From CAYMAT01 sp964388495 (GTDB lineage Bacteria > Patescibacteriota > Gracilibacteria > Peribacterales > Peribacteraceae): a stretch of 38,268 bases of DNA. Positions 21,454 to 28,876 of the stretch are shown here, one piece after another. A model generated the notes under the pieces. The model saw nothing but the letters and a program-made list of their open reading frames with translations, did no database searches and had not been told where the DNA came from. The stretch spans positions 1 to 38,268 of the forward strand of contig CAYMAT010000006.1 in the NCBI GenBank assembly GCA_964388495.1, read 5' to 3'. Each line of letters begins with the position of its first letter. Within the stretch, counting starts at the first letter, position 1. Made by a program: the position numbers and the translations under genes.

Positions 21454-22035
21454 TCACTTTTCCTTGCACTCAATCAATCCACGTCCCGTAATGACAGCGT
21501 CCACACGCTCGTCATGGTCTTCCATGGGAACATCGTTGACCAGCTGTGCGTCGTAGCAAATGCCCCAGAATTGTGTCTGGGGGTTCAGTTTCCGTTGTGC
21601 GCGGATCCAGATGTCGTACCCGCCGTTGCCCCTGCCCAGTCTCCTGCCATCCCGCGCGTAGGCACGTGCGGGCACAAGGGCCACGGCCAGCGCCTGGGGA
21701 TCCAGTTCTGCAGCAGAGGCAGGGGGTTCCATCACGCCCAGTGTCCCGGGAATGAGTTCTGTGAGCGAAGTGACTTTCCGGAATACAAGCTTGCCCTCAA
21801 AACGCGGGAGGAAGAGCGCGGTCTTTTTCTCCAGGAGATGCTCCAGGACGGGGCGGATATCCACTTCACTCTTCATGGGGACATACGCACAGACGGTCAT
21901 TGCTTCTTTGGGCAGGGATTCCATCACTCTTCGCGATACGGATCTGCTCTCGGCAGCCTTGAGTGTGTCGCTCATGTGCGAGAGGCGATCGCGGATGGCG
22001 TCGCGCAGGTCGGATTTGAGTATTTTGGGATCCAT
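21454..22035 (-). CDS. 5-formyltetrahydrofolate cyclo-ligase
   Basis: MTHFS family; ATP-dependent conversion of 5-formyl-THF to 5,10-methenyl-THF. 193 aa, usual length. Motifs: N-terminal KSDLRDAIRDRLS, the central VPMKSEVDIRPVL, ALVPARAYARDGRRLGRGNG with the glycine-rich phosphate/folate loop RLGRGNGGYD, and FWGICYDAQLVNDVP. The enzyme neighbours glyA two genes downstream; GlyA can make 5-formyl-THF as a side product that this enzyme recycles. The only -10-like site (TTCAAT, 6 nt before ATG) lies within the heptad repeat. Confidence 0.93.
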   Translation of the reverse strand: MDPKILKSDLRDAIRDRLSHMSDTLKAAESRSVSRRVMESLPKEAMTVCAYVPMKSEVDIRPVLEHLLEKKTALFLPRFEGKLVFRKVTSLTELIPGTLGVMEPPASAAELDPQALAVALVPARAYARDGRRLGRGNGGYDIWIRAQRKLNPQTQFWGICYDAQLVNDVPMEDHDERVDAVITGRGLIECKEK

Positions 22036-22041
22036 GGGGCG

Positions 22042-22125
22042 ATTGAAAAGTTGAAAACTGAAAACTGAAAGTTGTGTCTATAGAGTACCTTCACTTTCCT
22101 CTTTCCACTTTCAGTTTTCCTTTAA
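22042..22125. repeat. Heptad-periodic inverted repeat 3' of dnaX
   Basis: Twelve consecutive 7-nt units in one phase: ATTGAAA, AGTTGAA, AACTGAA, AACTGAA, AGTTGTG, two spacer units, TCACTTT, CCTCTTT, CCACTTT, CAGTTTT, CCTTTAA. The arms GAAAACTGAAAGT (22060-22072) and ACTTTCAGTTTTC (22107-22119) are perfect 13-nt complements. It begins in the dnaX stop codon and ends 6 nt before the next gene's ATG. Confidence 0.85.
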
Positions 22126-23597
22126 AATATTTCTGCTGCAGCCTCCGCCATGTTCACCACATCCTCCGTGGCGGGCGGAGCGGAACCGCTTTCCAGAATG
22201 CACTCCACGCGTACGGGGATATGGAAATGGTTGGTGAGGATCTCCTCAATTCCGCGCTGCGAATCGGTCTTATTGCATTTGTCCCGGTGGAAGGCCGATG
22301 CAAAGGCGATGATCACGGTGCTTCCTTTCACGCCGTGCACATGCCCGTTCTTGAGCGACATGCGCGTGGAGGGGGGTGTCACGTTTTTGAGCAGATCGGG
22401 CCACATGGAGCGAACATCTTGCAGGGAGAATGCCGGTGCTTCCACCAGGGCATCCGTCTTCTGGGGTTCGGGGGCGGGTCCGGAAACCGGTGCGGGTGAA
22501 GGTGCGGGGGTGGGGGCAGGAGCGGCAGCACGGACGACGGACTTTTTGGGTGCAACGTGAGCCGCGGGCGCCGGAGCGGGAGCGGTTTCCGCGGCGATGG
22601 ATCCTGCAAGGCGCAGCACTGTGGTTTCCATCACCAGCGAGGGCAGGGGACTGGTGCGCAGCTCCTTGAGGCCCTGCAAAAGGGTTTGCATACGCAGGGC
22701 CCAGTGTCCTATCGGCTGATTGGCTTGAACGGCCGCATGCATGCTGCTTCGGCTGTGTTCCAGCAGCAGGCGCATGACGGTTTCCAACGACGCTCCCGCG
22801 CTTTCCATTTTTTCCACCAGATGGACGATGGTCGCAGCATCGCCGGCATCGATCGCCGCAAAAATCTGCTCCACGTATTCATGGCCTGTTTCCCCAATGC
22901 GTTCGCGCACGTCCTCCAGGCTGATGGAAGGAAGGCTGCGGAGCTGGTCCAGGAGCGAAATGGCATCGCGCAAGCCGCCCGCCGCATGGTGGGCAACGGC
23001 GCGGAGCGCGGGGCGGTCTATCGTGATTTTCTCCTGGTCCGCGATGTACTGCAGGCGGCGGATGATGTCTTCCTCGGATACCTGGCGGAAACTGAAGCGT
23101 TGGCAGCGGGACTGGATGGTTTCCGGGATCTTCTGAAGCTCCGTGGTCGCCAAAATGAAATAGGCGTAGGGTGGCGGCTCCTCCAGCGTCTTGAGCAGCG
23201 CGTTGAACGCCTCTTTGGTGAGCATGTGCACCTCATCGATGATGTAGACCTTGGCGCTGCTCACCACGGGTGAGAATTGGATCTTCTCCACCAGCGAGCG
23301 GATGTCGTCGATACCGCGGTTGCTGGCACCGTCGATCTCCGTCAGGTCCACAATGGATCCGTCATCCACCGCAGCGCGTATCTGATCCACCAGCTTCTGG
23401 TCTTTGATGCCGCGCGTCAGCATGGCCTTGCTCAAGATGCGCGCGATGGAGGTCTTGCCTGTCCCGCGGGAACCGGCAAAGAGGTAGGCATGGGCGAGTT
23501 TGTCCTGTTTAACCGCATTTTCCAGGATGGTGACGACGTTTTCCTGCCCCACGACGTCACTGAAGGCTTTGGGCCGGTAGGTGCGGTAGAGCGACAT
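22122..23597 (-). CDS. dnaX: DNA polymerase III subunit gamma/tau
   Basis: Clamp-loader ATPase. 491 aa from ATG 23597, which gives the family N terminus MSLYRTYRPKAFSDVVGQEN and lies 8 nt after TATACT; the 25 upstream codons are rejected. Walker A GSRGTGKTS (42-50), DEVHML (121-126), sensor TTELQKIP (151-158) and SRC arginine finger (163-165). The four-cysteine zinc module normally following Walker A (CGxCxxC region) is absent; residues 55-80 are a cysteine-free helix. An Ala/Pro linker (about 370-420) leads to a C-terminal domain. No frameshift signal was seen. Confidence 0.95.
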   Translation of the reverse strand: MSLYRTYRPKAFSDVVGQENVVTILENAVKQDKLAHAYLFAGSRGTGKTSIARILSKAMLTRGIKDQKLVDQIRAAVDDGSIVDLTEIDGASNRGIDDIRSLVEKIQFSPVVSSAKVYIIDEVHMLTKEAFNALLKTLEEPPPYAYFILATTELQKIPETIQSRCQRFSFRQVSEEDIIRRLQYIADQEKITIDRPALRAVAHHAAGGLRDAISLLDQLRSLPSISLEDVRERIGETGHEYVEQIFAAIDAGDAATIVHLVEKMESAGASLETVMRLLLEHSRSSMHAAVQANQPIGHWALRMQTLLQGLKELRTSPLPSLVMETTVLRLAGSIAAETAPAPAPAAHVAPKKSVVRAAAPAPTPAPSPAPVSGPAPEPQKTDALVEAPAFSLQDVRSMWPDLLKNVTPPSTRMSLKNGHVHGVKGSTVIIAFASAFHRDKCNKTDSQRGIEEILTNHFHIPVRVECILESGSAPPATEDVVNMAEAAAEIF

Positions 23598-23605
23598 GGG
23601 GCAGA

Positions 23606-23611
23606 AGTATA
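23606..23611 (-). promoter_or_regulatory. dnaX -10 element
   Basis: TATACT on the minus strand, 8 nt before the dnaX ATG, no SD: leaderless geometry. No clear -35. Confidence 0.65.
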
Positions 23612-23673
23612 GCAACGATGGCGCAGGCCGCCGAGGCTTCCCGCAAGATTTGCGTCTTAATCTCGTCCTCATT

Positions 23674-23701
23674 TTGTTCCTGTACGCTTCCTGCGTATAC
23701 T
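23674..23701 (+). promoter_or_regulatory. Promoter of the DsbA-like lipoprotein
   Basis: TTGTTC (23674-23679), 16 nt, TATACT (23696-23701), 9 nt to ATG 23711. Divergent from dnaX. Confidence 0.75.
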
Positions 23702-23710
23702 CTTTGCATT

Positions 23711-24304
23711 ATGAAACGCCTCCTTCCGCTCCTCGTCCTTCCTCTGTTTCTCACCGCCTGCGGCGTGGATACCACCGGTATCAATGCCCAGAGCTCCCGC
23801 GGACCCGCCGGCAACGCCAACGCGTCCGTGGTGGTCACGGAGTACGCGGACCTGGAATGCCCGGCCTGCGGCCGCGCGTATGACATCATCACCAAGCCGC
23901 TCCTGGAAAAATACAAGACGCAGATCCGCTATGAGTACAAGCACTTCCCGCTCCGGTCCATCCACCGCTACACCATGGAACTGGCCGAGGCCGCCGAGTG
24001 CGCTGCGGACCAGGGCAAGTTCTGGGAGTACGTGGATTTCGCCTTCACTAACCAAAAGGACCTGAAGCCCGGGATCGCCAAAACGTGGGGGCAGAATCTG
24101 GTGGAGAACGATGATCTCTTCAACCGCTGCACGGACTCGCACATGAAGCGCGATACCATCATGTCGGACTACAAGGCAGGCGTGGATCAGGGTGTCCAGG
24201 GAACGCCCACCTTCTTTGTGAACGGCAAGCAGGTCCCCGCCACGCTTGAGGCGCTCAGTGCCGCCATTGATGAGGCGGAAAAAGGCGCCCAGCAGCGCTT
24301 GTAA
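23711..24304 (+). CDS. DsbA/thioredoxin_4-family lipoprotein
   Basis: 197-aa exported thiol-disulfide oxidoreductase. A lipoprotein signal peptide ends at the lipobox LTAC (C17). The active site CPAC (C50, C53) opens the thioredoxin fold (VVVTEYADLECPAC), an inserted helical domain follows (AEAAECAADQGKFWEYVDFA), and GTPTFFVNGKQV carries the cis-Pro. It should form or isomerise disulfides outside the membrane. ATG 23711 is chosen because it opens the signal peptide and is 9 nt from the -10; the upstream codons are spurious. Redox partner unknown; the cytosolic thioredoxin at 1030-1341 is not obviously linked. Confidence 0.92.
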   Translation: MKRLLPLLVLPLFLTACGVDTTGINAQSSRGPAGNANASVVVTEYADLECPACGRAYDIITKPLLEKYKTQIRYEYKHFPLRSIHRYTMELAEAAECAADQGKFWEYVDFAFTNQKDLKPGIAKTWGQNLVENDDLFNRCTDSHMKRDTIMSDYKAGVDQGVQGTPTFFVNGKQVPATLEALSAAIDEAEKGAQQRL

Positions 24305-24309
24305 GAGTG

Positions 24310-24337
24310 GTGACAGGTCCGGCCTTTCCTGTAAGAC
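24310..24337 (+). promoter_or_regulatory. Possible promoter of the MFS gene
   Basis: GTGACA (24310-24315), 16 nt, TAAGAC (24332-24337), 9 nt to ATG 24347. The -10 is poor but the spacing fits the leaderless pattern. Confidence 0.45.
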
Positions 24338-24346
24338 TGGCTTCCG

Positions 24347-25612
24347 ATGAATCCGCGTCTCATGGAGAAGCTCCGGGATCCTGTAGTACCGCTCTTCCTC
24401 ACGGTTTTTCTGGATCTTCTGGGGTTTGGCATCGCCATTCCGGTGCTGGCCGCGGTCTTTTTAGGTGATAGCGTCAGTATTCTCCCCAGCAGCGTCCCCA
24501 TCGCCTACAAACACCTGGGGTACGGTTTACTGGTGGCCAGTTACCCCTTAGCGCAGTTTCTGGGCGCGCCCATCTTTGGCGCACTTTCGGACCGCTACGG
24601 ACGCAAACCCATGCTCCTCATGGCCCTGTTCTGCACGGGCGTGGGGTATATGTTCTTTGCGCTGGGCATCATGATCAAGAATGTGCCGCTCTTGTTCCTT
24701 TCACGCTTGGTGGACGGATTTACGGGAGGCAGTGTGAGCATTGTCTTTTCCGCCATAGCGGACGCGCATGAGACGGACGCGGGGCGCACCAGCCGTTTTG
24801 GGCTGATCGGCATGGCTTTTGGGCTTGGATTCATCGTGGGACCGTACGTGGGGGGCAAGCTCTCGGACCCGTTCATCCTGCCGTTCTTCAGCACTGCCAC
24901 GCCGTTCCAGTTTGGGGCGATTTTGGCCTTCATCAACTTCCTCTTCACGCTTTTCCTGTTCCGTGAGACTAATCATAACCGCATCAAGACCCCGGTCAGC
25001 CTGCTCACCGGTATCCGCAACGTGCGCAACGCGTTTGCCGTGGAAAAACTGCGCACGATGTTCGTTGTCGTTTTTTTGCTGACGCTGGGTTTCAACTTCT
25101 TCACGCAGTTCTTCCCGGTCATCCTCATTGAATGGTTTCACCTTACGCCCAGCAATATGGCGGATTTCTTTGCGTATGCGGGGCTGTGGATTGCTTTTAC
25201 GCAGCTGGCCCTGATGGGACCTATTTCCCGTCGTTTCTCTCCGCCCACGGTCTTGCGCTACACCATGATCCTCCTGGGATTGGCGCTCCTGAGCCTGCTC
25301 GTCCCCAGTACGTACTCGTCGCTCTACTTCATCGTTCCCTTCATCGCCATCTTCCAGGGTCTGATTCTGCCCAATACCACCACCATCATCTCGTCATTGA
25401 GCGATGAGTCGTCACAGGGTGAGGTGATGGGCATCAATCAGTCCGTCCAGGCGCTGGCCATGCTGGCTCCGCCTATCATTTCCGGCGTGATTGCGAGTGT
25501 CTCACTGGCCCTGCCCATGATCATTGCCGGAGCGCTCACCATTTTGGGGTGGCTCTGGTTTGTGCTCATGTTCAAACAGGCACCCGGGGGCGGACAGTTC
25601 CACGACGCGTGA
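24347..25612 (+). CDS. MFS transporter, TetA/multidrug-efflux type
   Basis: 421-aa, 12-helix major facilitator. The first helix has LFLTVFLDLLGFGIAIPVL, as in TetA-like drug/H+ antiporters; motif A GALSDRYGRKPML follows helix 2; GMAFGLGFIVGPYVGG is motif C in helix 5. An asymmetrically long first periplasmic loop (GDSVSILPSSVPIAYKH) is present. Substrate cannot be read from sequence. The stop directly abuts the convergent DM13 lipoprotein stop, with no terminator between. Confidence 0.9.
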   Translation: MNPRLMEKLRDPVVPLFLTVFLDLLGFGIAIPVLAAVFLGDSVSILPSSVPIAYKHLGYGLLVASYPLAQFLGAPIFGALSDRYGRKPMLLMALFCTGVGYMFFALGIMIKNVPLLFLSRLVDGFTGGSVSIVFSAIADAHETDAGRTSRFGLIGMAFGLGFIVGPYVGGKLSDPFILPFFSTATPFQFGAILAFINFLFTLFLFRETNHNRIKTPVSLLTGIRNVRNAFAVEKLRTMFVVVFLLTLGFNFFTQFFPVILIEWFHLTPSNMADFFAYAGLWIAFTQLALMGPISRRFSPPTVLRYTMILLGLALLSLLVPSTYSSLYFIVPFIAIFQGLILPNTTTIISSLSDESSQGEVMGINQSVQALAMLAPPIISGVIASVSLALPMIIAGALTILGWLWFVLMFKQAPGGGQFHDA

Positions 25613-26197
25613 TCAGAGTTGGGCAAAGCCCATAATCCGGTTGAGCGACTTATCGTAGATCACCACCGTATTGAAGCGCTTGTTCTTCTGGCTTTCCGGA
25701 AGCACGTACGTCTGGTCTCCGTAAGGGCTCTGGAGAGCGCCCGCATCAAAGGCCGTGGGGTCGGGGAAGGCGGCGTCACGCGGATCAATCACCGACGAGA
25801 GATACACGTGGGTCTCAGGGTTGGGGAAACATGCGAAGAGGGCGCTGAAATACAGGGTGTTGTTTAAGAGAAGCGCGGAGCCCTGTATGGATTCCGTGGC
25901 GATGAGGAAGCTCCCGCGTCGGCCGGTCTTCATGCTCGCCCGTACCTCATCCAGTTTTTGCAGCGCTTTGATCCGTGCCGCATCCACTGCCGCCTTTTTG
26001 ACCCCGTCTTTGAGAAGAGGGTCTTTGTTGCGCACAAAGTCCGCCATGTGCTCGGCCTGGTCACTCCAGTATTGCTCGGCAAAGAGGGGATTCTGCAGGC
26101 GCTCCGATAGGGGGTGACTCACAGGTGCGGGAGCGGGTGACGCAGTACAGGCCGTGAGGATCAGTAGACCGAGGAAAGAGAGACGGGTGTGGGACAT
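25613..26197 (-). CDS. DM13-domain lipoprotein
   Basis: 194 aa. Signal peptide MSHTRLSFLGLLIL with lipobox LTAC (C17), a Pro/Ser linker, a helical region, and from about residue 88 a DM13-like domain: GRRGSFLIATESIQGSALLL, THVYLSSVIDP, then GDQTYVLPESQ and FNTVVIYDKSLNRIMGFAQL. The DM13 domain is proposed in the literature to take part in extracytoplasmic electron transfer. It retains a single cysteine in the domain (FACFP). Function inferred from the fold only. Promoter TTGCTG-17-TACAAT lies upstream. Confidence 0.75.
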   Translation of the reverse strand: MSHTRLSFLGLLILTACTASPAPAPVSHPLSERLQNPLFAEQYWSDQAEHMADFVRNKDPLLKDGVKKAAVDAARIKALQKLDEVRASMKTGRRGSFLIATESIQGSALLLNNTLYFSALFACFPNPETHVYLSSVIDPRDAAFPDPTAFDAGALQSPYGDQTYVLPESQKNKRFNTVVIYDKSLNRIMGFAQL

Positions 26198-26218
26198 GAA
26201 AAAAGGGAACAGGGGGCG

Positions 26219-26247
26219 ATTGTAGAAGCGGCTATGTGGGGCAGCAA
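26219..26247 (-). promoter_or_regulatory. Promoter of the DM13 lipoprotein
   Basis: Minus strand: TTGCTG (26242-26247), 17 nt, TACAAT (26219-26224); 21 nt to the ATG. Confidence 0.75.
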
Positions 26248-26254
26248 GGGTGGC

Positions 26255-28051
26255 TCAGTTAAGCGAAAACTGCGGCACGGGTTTTTTGGGTGCCGGCTTT
26301 ACCTCCTTATGGGCAATGGCTGGGGCTGCCCCCGAGATGGAATAGCGCCCACCCGAAGCCTCCAGTTCCCGCATCAGTTTTTTAAGACGCGGATTAATGT
26401 TCTGGACGATATAGAGATGCTCCGGATACTTGAGGCCTTCCGGAATGACGCTGGTCCAGTACCAGAAGTTCCGGTTGTGTTTCTGTTCGTTGATCTTGTC
26501 GGCCAAAATCTCATGCGCTTCCTCCTTTACCATCAGGAACTGCGCGCCTTTGGTGCCGCTGTCCTGGTCGCGGATGGCTTCTTCGGCATTGGTGTCGCCT
26601 TTGACCACGTTGGCCTCCGTGCCGTATTTGCTGTGGCCTTCTTTCATGCGGTCACGGGTCTTGTCGTGCGACGTGCGCTCCAGGTGACGCTCTTTGTCAT
26701 CGCTCAAGAAGTGGTGCTGATGGCACCAGACGCGGTTATAGAGCAGCGTGGTCCAAGCCCAGAAGCACTGATAGCCCTTGGACATTGTCTGTTTGTAAAA
26801 CTTCTGCATGGGGGCGGGCACGCTTTCACTGATGATCGCATTGATTTCCTTGGTGATCACCAAGGGGTCGCGCAGGGCAGTCTTCTCCTCCGGTGCCGCC
26901 ACGGCCAGGTTGCTGTTCTCGCGCAGGTACTTTTCCATGGACCCCAGGCGTTTTGACTGCTGCTCGGTCATGGGCTGCTGTTTGGCTTCCAGGATCAACT
27001 GGCGTGCGGAATCCCAGTCCTCGGCTCCCAGCTCGTGCCGGATCTTGAGGATGGTGTCGCTTTCATTGCCAATGCCCTCAATACTTTCCTCCGCGTGGTC
27101 CAGATAGGCTTTGCGGCGTTCAAAATGCCAGTTGAGGAATACTTCCATTTTCACGAAATGGAAACCGCGGGGCGTACCCTTCTTTTTCCGCTTCTCCTCC
27201 AGACTCTCAAACCGTTGGCTCGCTTCCGTCCAGTTAGCGATCAGCTTACTAAGCGGCATGTTGCCCTTGTTGTTGAGGAAGTCGTCGATGGTCTCCGCCT
27301 TGGCCCCGCTCTTGAAGATCTTTTCCATCCACGGCCCGATCTTGCTCCAGCTGAGAGCTTTCTTCCTGGCTGCCCCTTCCAATTGCGACCGTGCCTGACT
27401 GAAGAGGAGGGGCATCTCCCGGGCCTTGGCGCTCAGGGCGGCCTCTACCATGGACACGATGTTTTTCCGTTCATCGTAGGATTTATTGAGAAAATCATCG
27501 TCATTTTTAAATATGCCCAATTTGGGCACATCTTTGCCTTTCAGCATTTTCAGCTGCGGGTGCTTGAGCAGATTTTCGCGTTTTTCGGCAACCTCCTGCC
27601 AGTTTTTGAGGAAGACGGGAAATTTCTCGTTAATGAAAACCTTCTTCTGATAAAAGAGGGCGTTTTCCGCGCTCAGGCGGGACATCCAGCGCGTGGCGCT
27701 GCGTCTGCCGATCCATTTTTTGCTGATGGCCTCATCAATCTTGCCGCGGAATTTTTTTTCCAGCAGCGGCGCCTGTGTTTGCATTTGCGGCAGATACACG
27801 TCCAGGTTCTGCTGCAGGGCCTTAATGCGGTCACGCACCGTCGTGAAGCCATCGCGGATAAGTGCCTTATCGGAAAATACCTCATCCCTGTACGCACGTT
27901 CATCCGCCTTGGTCATGACATGGGGGGCGGAGGAGATAATAGAGGCTACGCGATTTACGCAACGGCGACGCACACGGTCCAGTTCTTGCAGATCGCCCAT
28001 TTCCGAAGCGCCATCGGTGCCGGTGATCTTCTCCTGGGAAGCTGTTTCCAT
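26255..28051 (-). CDS. Large hypothetical protein (598 aa)
   Basis: Not recognised. Predicted soluble, almost entirely helical and highly charged. N-terminal two thirds: long helices with Lys/Glu runs (KKFRGKIDEAISKKWIGR, ESLEEKRKKKGTPRG). Around residues 410-500 there is a Trp/Cys/His-rich segment (YQCFWAWTTLLYNRVWCHQH followed by HHFLSDDKERHLERTSHDK), then NRNFWYWTSVIPEGLKYPEH, and a Pro/Lys-rich tail ending VPQFSLN. No signal peptide. ATG 28051 is preceded by TAGAAT at 9 nt (28061-28066). The His/Cys cluster could bind metal, but no catalytic family fits. Confidence 0.8.
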   Translation of the reverse strand: METASQEKITGTDGASEMGDLQELDRVRRRCVNRVASIISSAPHVMTKADERAYRDEVFSDKALIRDGFTTVRDRIKALQQNLDVYLPQMQTQAPLLEKKFRGKIDEAISKKWIGRRSATRWMSRLSAENALFYQKKVFINEKFPVFLKNWQEVAEKRENLLKHPQLKMLKGKDVPKLGIFKNDDDFLNKSYDERKNIVSMVEAALSAKAREMPLLFSQARSQLEGAARKKALSWSKIGPWMEKIFKSGAKAETIDDFLNNKGNMPLSKLIANWTEASQRFESLEEKRKKKGTPRGFHFVKMEVFLNWHFERRKAYLDHAEESIEGIGNESDTILKIRHELGAEDWDSARQLILEAKQQPMTEQQSKRLGSMEKYLRENSNLAVAAPEEKTALRDPLVITKEINAIISESVPAPMQKFYKQTMSKGYQCFWAWTTLLYNRVWCHQHHFLSDDKERHLERTSHDKTRDRMKEGHSKYGTEANVVKGDTNAEEAIRDQDSGTKGAQFLMVKEEAHEILADKINEQKHNRNFWYWTSVIPEGLKYPEHLYIVQNINPRLKKLMRELEASGGRYSISGAAPAIAHKEVKPAPKKPVPQFSLN

Positions 28052-28060
28052 GGGAGGCAC

Positions 28061-28066
28061 ATTCTA
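28061..28066 (-). promoter_or_regulatory. -10 element of the 598-aa gene
   Basis: TAGAAT on the minus strand, 9 nt before ATG 28051, no SD. Confidence 0.6.
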
Positions 28067-28094
28067 ACGGTTCCGGGTTCTTTACGCCCAAACT

Positions 28095-28123
28095 TTGCTT
28101 GAAAAAGTCTTCTGATCTACGCT
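28095..28123 (+). promoter_or_regulatory. dcd promoter
   Basis: TTGCTT (28095-28100), 17 nt, TACGCT (28118-28123); 30 nt to the ATG, so this gene has a short leader. Confidence 0.65.
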
Positions 28124-28153
28124 GAGTGCACTTTACATCCGTAAACGTCCACC

Positions 28154-28756
28154 ATGATCCTCTCTGACCGCGATATCAAAAAGGCATTGGCCACGGGCCG
28201 CGTCAAAATCGATTATCCCAATGGCCCCGCCCAGGCGGAGAAGCTGCTGCAGAACATCCATGCCAGCAGCATGGACCTGCACCTGGGGGAGTCTTTCAAG
28301 CTCTACGAGCACAGCAAGTTTGCGGTCATCGATCCCCGCCGCCCGGAGACATTTGCCGGCAACATGCGCCTGATCACCGTAAAGGAAAACGAGCCGTACA
28401 TGGTGCAGCCGGGGGAGTTTGTCTTGGGGGTCACGCAGGAGATCATCACCGTCCCCGACGACCTTGTGGTCCGTGTGGAGGGCCGCAGCTCGCTTGGTCG
28501 CCTGGGCATCATTGTCCACTCCACCGCGGGATTCGTAGATCCCGGGTTCTCCGGAACCATCACGCTGGAGATCAGCAACCTCAACCGCATGCCTATTGCG
28601 CTGTATCCCGGCATGCGCATCTGCCAGATCGCTTTTGAACAGATGACCAGCCCTGCGGAGACGCCGTATCACAGTAAGCCCTTCAGCAAGTACCAGGGCC
28701 AGATCCTTCCGGAAGAAAGCAGGCTCAGCAAGGATCCGGAGTTCATGCGGGCATAA
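28154..28756 (+). CDS. dcd: dCTP deaminase
   Basis: Converts dCTP to dUTP (or, in bifunctional forms, to dUMP) for thymidylate synthesis. 200 aa. Family motifs: MILSDRDI at the N terminus, SSMDLHLG (38-45), RSSLGRLG (111-118), the loop HSTAGFVDPGF, and catalytic E139 in TLEISN. The C terminus is a typical lid (KYQGQ). Trimeric cytosolic enzyme. Divergent from the 598-aa gene and convergent with the YdjC-family gene across a heptad-periodic repeat. Confidence 0.95.
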   Translation: MILSDRDIKKALATGRVKIDYPNGPAQAEKLLQNIHASSMDLHLGESFKLYEHSKFAVIDPRRPETFAGNMRLITVKENEPYMVQPGEFVLGVTQEIITVPDDLVVRVEGRSSLGRLGIIVHSTAGFVDPGFSGTITLEISNLNRMPIALYPGMRICQIAFEQMTSPAETPYHSKPFSKYQGQILPEESRLSKDPEFMRA

Positions 28757-28759
28757 GCA

Positions 28760-28876
28760 AGGATTCAGGATCCAAATGCCAAGTAGGACAAGGGAAAGGC
28801 GGTAGTAAAAGTTTTTCACTTCTCCTTTACGTTCTACCTTTTCTTGCTTGGTTTCTGAATCCTGAACTTTTCTCTT
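28760..28876. repeat. Heptad-periodic inverted repeat between dcd and the YdjC gene
   Basis: The whole convergent gap can be read as 7-mers in one phase: purine-rich units (AGGATTC, AGGATCC, AAATGCC, AAGTAGG, ACAAGGG, AAAGGCG) followed by pyrimidine-rich ones (TCACTTC, TCCTTTA, CGTTCTA, CCTTTTC, TTGCTTG, GTTTCTG). GGATTCAG (28761-28768) and CTGAATCC (28855-28862) are perfectly complementary, with weaker pairing inward. It could be a two-way 3' end structure. Confidence 0.7.
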
